DNA from: Ramazzottius varieornatus
Taxonomy: Eukaryota > Tardigrada > Eutardigrada > Parachela > Ramazzottiidae
DNA: 64,000 nucleotides
Direction of reading: 5' to 3'
Assembly: GCA_001949185.1 (NCBI GenBank)
Contig: BDGG01000001.1
Span: 1,236,263-1,300,262 of the forward strand
Under the pieces are notes generated by a model that was given only the letters and a program-made list of their open reading frames with translations, was not told the origin of the DNA and searched no databases. Below are positions 57,939 to 64,000 of this stretch, piece after piece (the first letter of the stretch is position 1; every line of letters begins with the position of its first letter). A program made the translations under genes and the position numbers.

Positions 57939-60900
57939 ATGTGGACCGGTGCTGAATTTTATCCGCTCATATCTGCCATTTTCCTGGCTGACAAAGTGGC
58001 GTGTTCCATGGCACAGCCATCGGGAAGCCAATTGAACGTACTGGACATTCTATCCGAACGCGGCCTGACGGAAGTAAGTGCTCCATAACATTGGCCATCA
58101 TACAAATGGACCTAATTTCGTGTCTGTATTGCTGCACTTGAGGAACAAATTAGTATGTAGTAGCGGCCATGTTGTTTGAAATTTACGAAGAGATTATATT
58201 GATTATTATGCTAATACCACTAATTAAGCAGCATGGTATTCATTGTCAAACACAAGTTCAGCTTAGACACGAGGAATAACCGGCAGAAGTGTGAGATTGA
58301 GGGGATAGTGTAAATTAGCTGCCGCTCGACTACACATCGTGTAAAGCAGCCAGAGCCAAATTAGCCATGCTAGAACTGTTCCAGCATGGACTCTGTTGGT
58401 AATGTGGGAGGAAAGGAGAGATTTGTTGGGCTGAAGCCTAAGTGGATTCATTCATTCCCGCACCTGCCTCCACGTTTATCTTTGATATGTTGGTTTAGCG
58501 TCAGCCGTGGTAATCGATATGTCCTACCAGACTACTTGCGGCGCTTCTGTAAACTCAGACCCTGGAAAGAGCTGTTTGTTTCATTCCACTGTTTTCCATA
58601 CTAAAATCCACAAGAATGTCTCCAAACTAGTCTTGGCTACCCTGGTGGTACTTTGCTTGGCCTTCCGTTCTTGAGCCTCGGATGAAAACTGATTACATCA
58701 CTCTATACGGTGGATTATCCGGCTTAAAGATCCCACGAAGAGTGCGGAAGTGTTAATGAGGGTCTTCTTACAGTTTTGCTTGATTTTGATTTTCAGTGCG
58801 AACACAGCACTTCTTTGATATCCCACAACCTTTGTACATTGTCATACGATTTCCTACTAGTACTAGACTGTGCCATCGAGCGTGCAAAAGCTTTGACTTT
58901 TACGAACGAAGGGACAGAAGGTTTAGGCAGTAAGAGTTTGGGGCGTTAATCGGGCCCTTAAATCGATTAACCTAGTACCAACTTGAAATGTGGGCCGGAG
59001 AAGCGCGTTCATTGTAATTGGCCATAGGGCTGCAAATATTTGCGTGTGTCATCGCCGTGATTTTCTCGCCGATAATTTTCCAATAACACCCGCTTGTACT
59101 CCACCGGGACCTAAACCCAACGATCAACAGCTATAGAATCTGTATAGCCTACTTTTGTTATTTTGATAAGAAGGAGACTGGTCACTCAAGCCGGAGAAAA
59201 AGGAGATCAAAAATATTGTGATCATGTTAGCTTGTGCAAATAGTCGACGGAAGAAATGACACAATCGATGCTGCACTTTTCCCACTGATATCGAATGATG
59301 CAGCATTTTGTTCCCAGCAAAGTGCGCAAGACAAATGGGAGCTTTTGTCCTGAATGACGAGTGCAGAGTTTATCCGAGATGTATTATTGTGTACAGCGAA
59401 GATCAAACATGTTTTGTGAAGGCGAGCTAGAAAGCACTGAGCTCAGGAGACAACTTACGCTGAAAAAGATCAATTTCATTTGCGGTTTGTGAGGCGCTGT
59501 TTGAAGTACACTGCGAGTTATGTGGCATTGAGGAGCTGACAAGAGAAAATCGGCACCTCAATAGCGCGGCTAATGGCCAACCAAAGAGACAGCTCGTGGA
59601 CGATGTAACACGATCGTCGTTTGCTCAGTGAGGAAGTGTACTTTGGCGGGAGACTGGGTGGATGCTCGGAGATATTTGACACCCGACAGGCGATTTACGG
59701 GCCACAATGACGACACAACAAGATATCTTTCTTAACCGTTCGCGAACACCAAGCCAAGGCTTGAGCACCTCTCTTATCTAATAACATTCCGCTTTTAGTT
59801 TCATCGCCTACTCAACGGAAGTTTCGCCCTGCGTGGATTGCTGAGTAACCCAGCGCCTGCGTTGACACTGTTTGTGCCGACAAATGAAGCCATCGACAGG
59901 TGGCGCCGCACCAACTCGAACACTGCGTCCATCACATCCGATGTCCTACAGAACCACATTGGTCAGCCATTTTACTTCCCTAAGAAGATTCAGATTCACA
60001 AGTTTTGGTCAATTTAACCACGGTGCCGTCTCGTTAAACAGTACCCGGAAGCTGGAGTGAGGACCAGCTGCGTCAATTAGCGCTGCGACCCAACAAAGCT
60101 CAACGCAAGCTATCCAGCGGTTTCTTCAACAGCCCACTGTGGATTAGCAGCGAAGACAGCAGTAAAAAGGACCTCCGAACAAATTTACCTGTAAGACAAC
60201 TAATCCAACTCAAAGGTTTCTCCTGTTTGTCTCAGAACCCTGATGGTATGACAATCCGATACCGATGTGGCAACGGCCTTTTTGTTTTCTAGGTTTTGTG
60301 TATTAACGGAGCGCAATTATTGTCGTCGAGAAACACTCAGTTTGATCCGCGGGTTTCGGCTCCTCGCTCTTTTCCTTTCATCCATCTGTTAGACGACATT
60401 CTTGCTCCAACCGGCTCTGAAGTTTCCGCTGCGGCCTTTCTTCAGGACTCTTCGCTTCACATCTATCCCCAACTTCAACTCCAGTACGATAGATTTCCGA
60501 TTAATCTTGCTGTAATATTACGGTTGCGAATTCTGGCTAATGGTACCAGTTCTGCAGGGAAGTCGGTCGACGAATTCAAGAACTGTCCAACCAAGTTCCG
60601 GAATTTCAAGACAGCTCAACGGTCTACACTTTCTTCCTGCCCATCAACCAGGCCTTCAGTCTGTTGCGAAACCCAGCCAGTTTCAACATTAACGTCCTGC
60701 AGAGCCATGTGATACCAAACCAACTCATCTTTTTCCAGTCTTATTCCAACAGCAGCCGAGACCACAACACCGACCGCTCGTTTCCGGTCAACAGCAATGC
60801 CCAACTTGGCTTCTTCGACAACGGTACTACGAAACAGGTCTTCAGTAATGTAGTGCAGAAAGACAGTACACGTTTCCGACCGGGAAAAGTCTACAGAAAT

Positions 60901-62208
60901 ATTATAAAGAGTAATATTCCGGGTAAGCAAAATGGAAATGCTACCACGTCACTTCCGATTCGAAAAGACCAGCGAATTTTTTGCAGTTTCAAATGGAGTG
61001 ATTCACGTCATCGACGGACTATTGCTCATCGAAGAGAGCACCGTCAAAAGTAAAGTGGAAACTCAGCCTGAGTTTTCTGGTTTTCGGGAGCTGATTGGTA
61101 GGATGGACAACTCAGACGGCAGCGATAACGTTTTTATGGAAGCTCTCAACCCGGAAAAGGATGGCGGCAAAAGCGTAACTCTGTTTCTACCGAGCAACGA
61201 AGCGGTGTCACGTTTACCACAAGAGCAAAAATGGCGCCTTCGCAATGATCGTGCCTTCCTCACCCGCATCTTGGATCTTCACTTGATTTCCAACAGTCAG
61301 CATCCGCTGCTGACTGTTGATATGGTCAACGGTTCGTCAACAGCCACAGCTCAAGGCCGGCGCTTATCCTTCCACAAAACTAACAAAGGTAAGGCAAAAT
61401 TTTCCAACAGACTGGGAGACCACCCATACTTCGATCATTACTTTATTTTGTAATACAGACGGAAACGTTGGTCTGCCTTCCGTGCGAGTCGATGGGGTGG
61501 AAAGCCGTATCGTACAAGGAGATATTGCATGTTCAAACGGAGTCATCCATGTGGTCGACAGCGTCTTGGGGCTTCCCTTTCTGACGGTTCTACAGATCCT
61601 CCAGGCCGAGCCCAACCTTTCTCGCACATTCCGAGCCATCGAACACTCCAAAGACCTGAAGGCCGCCCTGTCCACTTCAGGCAACAATGTGACCATTTTT
61701 GCGCCTTCTGACCAAGCGTGGCTCAACCTAAACCAGGGTGACTTGGCTCGGATGACATCCCATTCCCATTTGATGACAAAAGTAGGAAAGACGACTGTAC
61801 CATAAGTTGCTGTCGATTGACCGGTTGATTCTGTCTTTCCACACTGGTTATTTGCAGGTAATACGACGTCATGTCGTTCATGGACGCCGCTTGGACGGAC
61901 AAGCTCTTCGACGTGAGGAGCGTTTCACAACCATCCCCGGAGACATTCAGATCAAGCAGGCCTACGCCGAGAACGACAGAAGTAAGGCTGACCCACCAAG
62001 GATCGTACTCAGTTGGAAAGGCCACTCGGCCAGCATTATAACCTATGATATTCCAGCCGTTAACGGCCTCATCCACGTTCTGGATCAAGTACTCTTTGAC
62101 CAAGACTTCGATATTACTCAAGCCTCCCTGTCCCGTAGTAATACTTTGACTTCTTCTGTTTTCATAGCTGGCCAGTTGTTTTCATTGGGTCTGTTTCTGA
62201 TATCTTGA
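57939..62208 (+). CDS. Multi-FAS1 (fasciclin-domain) protein, probable GPI anchor
   Basis: Eight exons (57939-58073, 59799-59961, 60042-60190, 60293-60483, 60558-60922, 60987-61388, 61459-61781, 61858-62208) join in perfect phase to 692 aa. FAS1 signatures recur: NVLDILSERGLTEFHRLLNG with LTLFVPTNEAIDRW; TVYTFFLPINQAFSLL; SVTLFLPSNEAVSRL; VTIFAPSDQAWLNL. Each domain closes with an H2-type block (NGVIHVIDGLLLIEE, NGVIHVVDSVLGL, NGLIHVLDQVL). So there are four FAS1 domains. The N-terminus has a modest hydrophobic signal (YPLISAIFLADKVAC). The C-terminus ends in a hydrophobic stretch (SSVFIAGQLFSLGLFLIS), typical of a GPI signal. A periostin/TGFBI/fasciclin-type cell-adhesion protein. The 1.7-kb first intron stands out against the others, which are mostly under 110 bp. 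Confidence 0.88.
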
Positions 62209-63482
62209 GTTAAATCTTTTTGTTTGATGTTGCTTCCCCGGCAGATACAACATATTTGACATCGTTCCAGTTTCCGAAAACGGCTCTCGTGGTGGGTTAA
62301 ACAGCCGCTCGTGGCTATGCGCGCTGCACTTAATTCTATTGTAGGAGAGGCCCAGTTATTAGCTGAGCCCCTGTTTGAGCAAGATAGGTTTTGGACTTGG
62401 CGATTTTATCGAATACTTTGTAGTTATGATTAATGGAAAAGGATCGACGGGAAGCAACAACATAAGTTCTAAAAGTCTGGTGCCGTCGATAGAAGTTCTG
62501 CTCTGTCGGAGTGTATAAGTGGAACAAGCGGAATAACCTGAATGATAGTCTATGAACGTTCTATCTTATTAGAAAACTTTGGCTGTTCGTAAATTGGACA
62601 TGTGGAACCTGCGTAATAAGCAAACCTTCAAGTCTCGGTCAGGTTCTTGAAGTGGTTATTCTTTCAACATCTGATAAGCGGGACATGCGGAATAAGTGTA
62701 TGCTTGCATCGACCCGACCGGGTCGAATGGGTTAGGAACATTTTCATTTGTATCATCGACCCGTTCGACCAGGGTCGACCCGTTATAAGTTAGTTAGGAG
62801 AATCGGCGGTAAAGGTACCGTAGACCAAATTATCGCGTGAACAGTAAATGATGCCCGGAGAAAGTTACAGAGACGACACTGAGTCATCTGATCGTACAGG
62901 GCAACGATGACTCATCACGTGGTTGAGTGCGCGATAATTTGGTAGCACTACAGTATTGTTTCCAGAGACAGCTGTACGTAGCTAACCATCTTCTGGTCAT
63001 ACAGTACATTCCCCCAACTCGACGCCAGAAATGGACCATGTTTGTGCGATTGATTTGCCAGATTTTCGAGCGTAGCTCGAAACTAGCCAGATTGAAGTTC
63101 TGACCACAGGTCGAATAGTCAAAAGGAAAAAGCTTGAAGTAGCGAAAGTCTGGGTGGTGTCCGAATCGGAGTGCACAGCGGTCAGATACGCTGGGCACAG
63201 CCGTATAACCAATCAAATACTAAACTGTCCAGAAAATATGCACCGGAAGAGTTTGCCAGTGCACGTCTCCAGCTGCAGCGGTTTGCTATAGACAGGACTG
63301 GCCCTTAACACCCCTGTGTCGTCTGTTTTGTGTTGTTTATCTTGCTGCCACTTGTATTACCTTCATTACCGCAGCAAAGTGCAGCAAATCTAATCTGCCG
63401 TACAGTTCGACTTGACGAACTACATGCGCAGCTTCATAAGAATAAAAACTAACCTAGTGTCTTCTGAGCAATGGTGTGGAGT
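62209..63482. other. Stretch downstream of the FAS1 gene
   Basis: It contains GGGTCGA/CGACCC words arranged as small palindromes at about 62708-62785 (for example CGACCCGACCGGGTCG). A minus-strand frame at 62884-63216 might contain an exon of the gene at 63.5-63.9 kb, but no splice partner was fixed. Confidence 0.35.
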
Positions 63483-63914
63483 AAGAACGGGTAGTCGATG
63501 CCGGTTGGTGACTGGCTGTTGAAGGTAAGATCATGTACACGGAAGTCTGAACCTTTCCCAAATAACTGCTTGAGCGCGCCACAGTTATTCCGGTAAAAGT
63601 TATTCGGGGTCCTTCAGCTGCTGTCGCACAGAAGGAAAACTGTTCTCCATCCGAAGTTGACTAGAAGCCTCCTCACAAAAGCCTGCAGGGCGCTGTCGTC
63701 GATCGCGCTCAGCGATAATGTAGTGGAGTATGTCTCCCGGGCGTGCATGTCCGAAGGATTTCCCGCCCTTGGAATAGAAAAAAAGATAATTTGGTCTTTT
63801 TAACGCGGTCTGAAGCAAAGAGATGTCAAAGTTGTTTTCGTCTTTTTGTCTTCTCTTCAGTTCCGCAAACGGTAGCTTATAATGACCCACACGGTGAGAA
63901 ACGGAGCGTTCCAA
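63483..63914 (-). CDS. Partial unknown gene, possible frameshift
   Basis: The upstream part (63914-63600) reads YKLPFAELKRRQKDENNFD... to SVRQQLKDP; after a run of four C, the obvious continuation (NFYRNNCGALKQLFGKG... VHDLTFNSQSPTGIDYPFLL) lies in another frame and ends at a plausible donor near 63455. One base fewer in the C-run would join them. The sequence looks like a soluble enzyme domain, but I do not recognise it. Its 5' exons lie at or beyond the right window edge. Confidence 0.4.
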
Positions 63915-64000
63915 CCTACAAATAAAACATACAGAAGAGCGGCATCGAAGTCACTTTGGCGGCACGCACGATCTGCAGTACAGTATGCTAGAAACTGATG

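Overview
This is animal (metazoan) nuclear DNA. It carries multi-exon genes with short GT-AG introns (mostly about 50-300 bp), and it holds animal proteins including a mucolipin channel, the gamma-secretase subunit PEN-2, an ETS factor, macroH2A and PRDM-type PR/SET proteins. The compact genes and small introns suit a small invertebrate. An ecdysozoan such as a tardigrade is my best guess, but nothing in the window proves it. One 50-N assembly gap lies at 32269-32318. All gene models were built by hand: splice sites were joined only where the reading phases matched. No tRNA or rRNA gene was recognised.

Layout. 1-1.6 kb (+): an intact intron-containing pogo/Tigger-like transposase. 1.9-2.3 kb (+): PEN-2. 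2.9-4.6 kb (-): ETS-domain factor. 5.5-8.8 kb (+): mucolipin. 8.8-12.8 kb: nothing recognisable. 12.8-14.3 kb (+): SAM methyltransferase. 15.4-31.9 kb: a cluster of five related PR/SET genes or fragments: A (intact), B (pseudogene), C (intact), D (damaged), all on -, and E (3' fragment) on + beside the gap. 35.0-36.8 kb (-): macroH2A. 37.5-38.4 kb (-): a helical-repeat protein. 39.0-42.5 kb (-): two tandem flavodoxin-fold FMN reductase-like genes. 43.1-45.2 kb (-): a Gly/Ser/Tyr-rich secreted or membrane-anchored protein. 46.0-49.0 kb (-): an LRR protein and an orphan gene. 49.4-52.1 kb: decayed or odd coding remnants (kinase-like, glycine-zipper, retroelement-like). 52.9-54.1 kb (-): a second pogo-like gene that lacks half its catalytic domain but keeps an open frame. 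57.9-62.2 kb (+): a multi-FAS1 protein with a probable GPI signal. 63.5-63.9 kb (-): a partial, possibly frameshifted gene.

The most unusual feature is the PR/SET cluster. Each complete copy has a C-x2-C-x7-C-x2-H zinc knuckle followed by a PR/SET domain, as in the PRDM7/9/11 group. No C2H2 finger array follows. Instead there is a series of small, charged, phase 1-1 symmetric exons, several of which encode a repeated L-T-P-E-E module of about 35 residues. The second unusual feature is a dispersed family of about 60-85 bp imperfect hairpin repeats. I found at least 23 copies, all in introns or intergenic DNA between 7 and 40 kb, and none was recognised from 43 kb onward.
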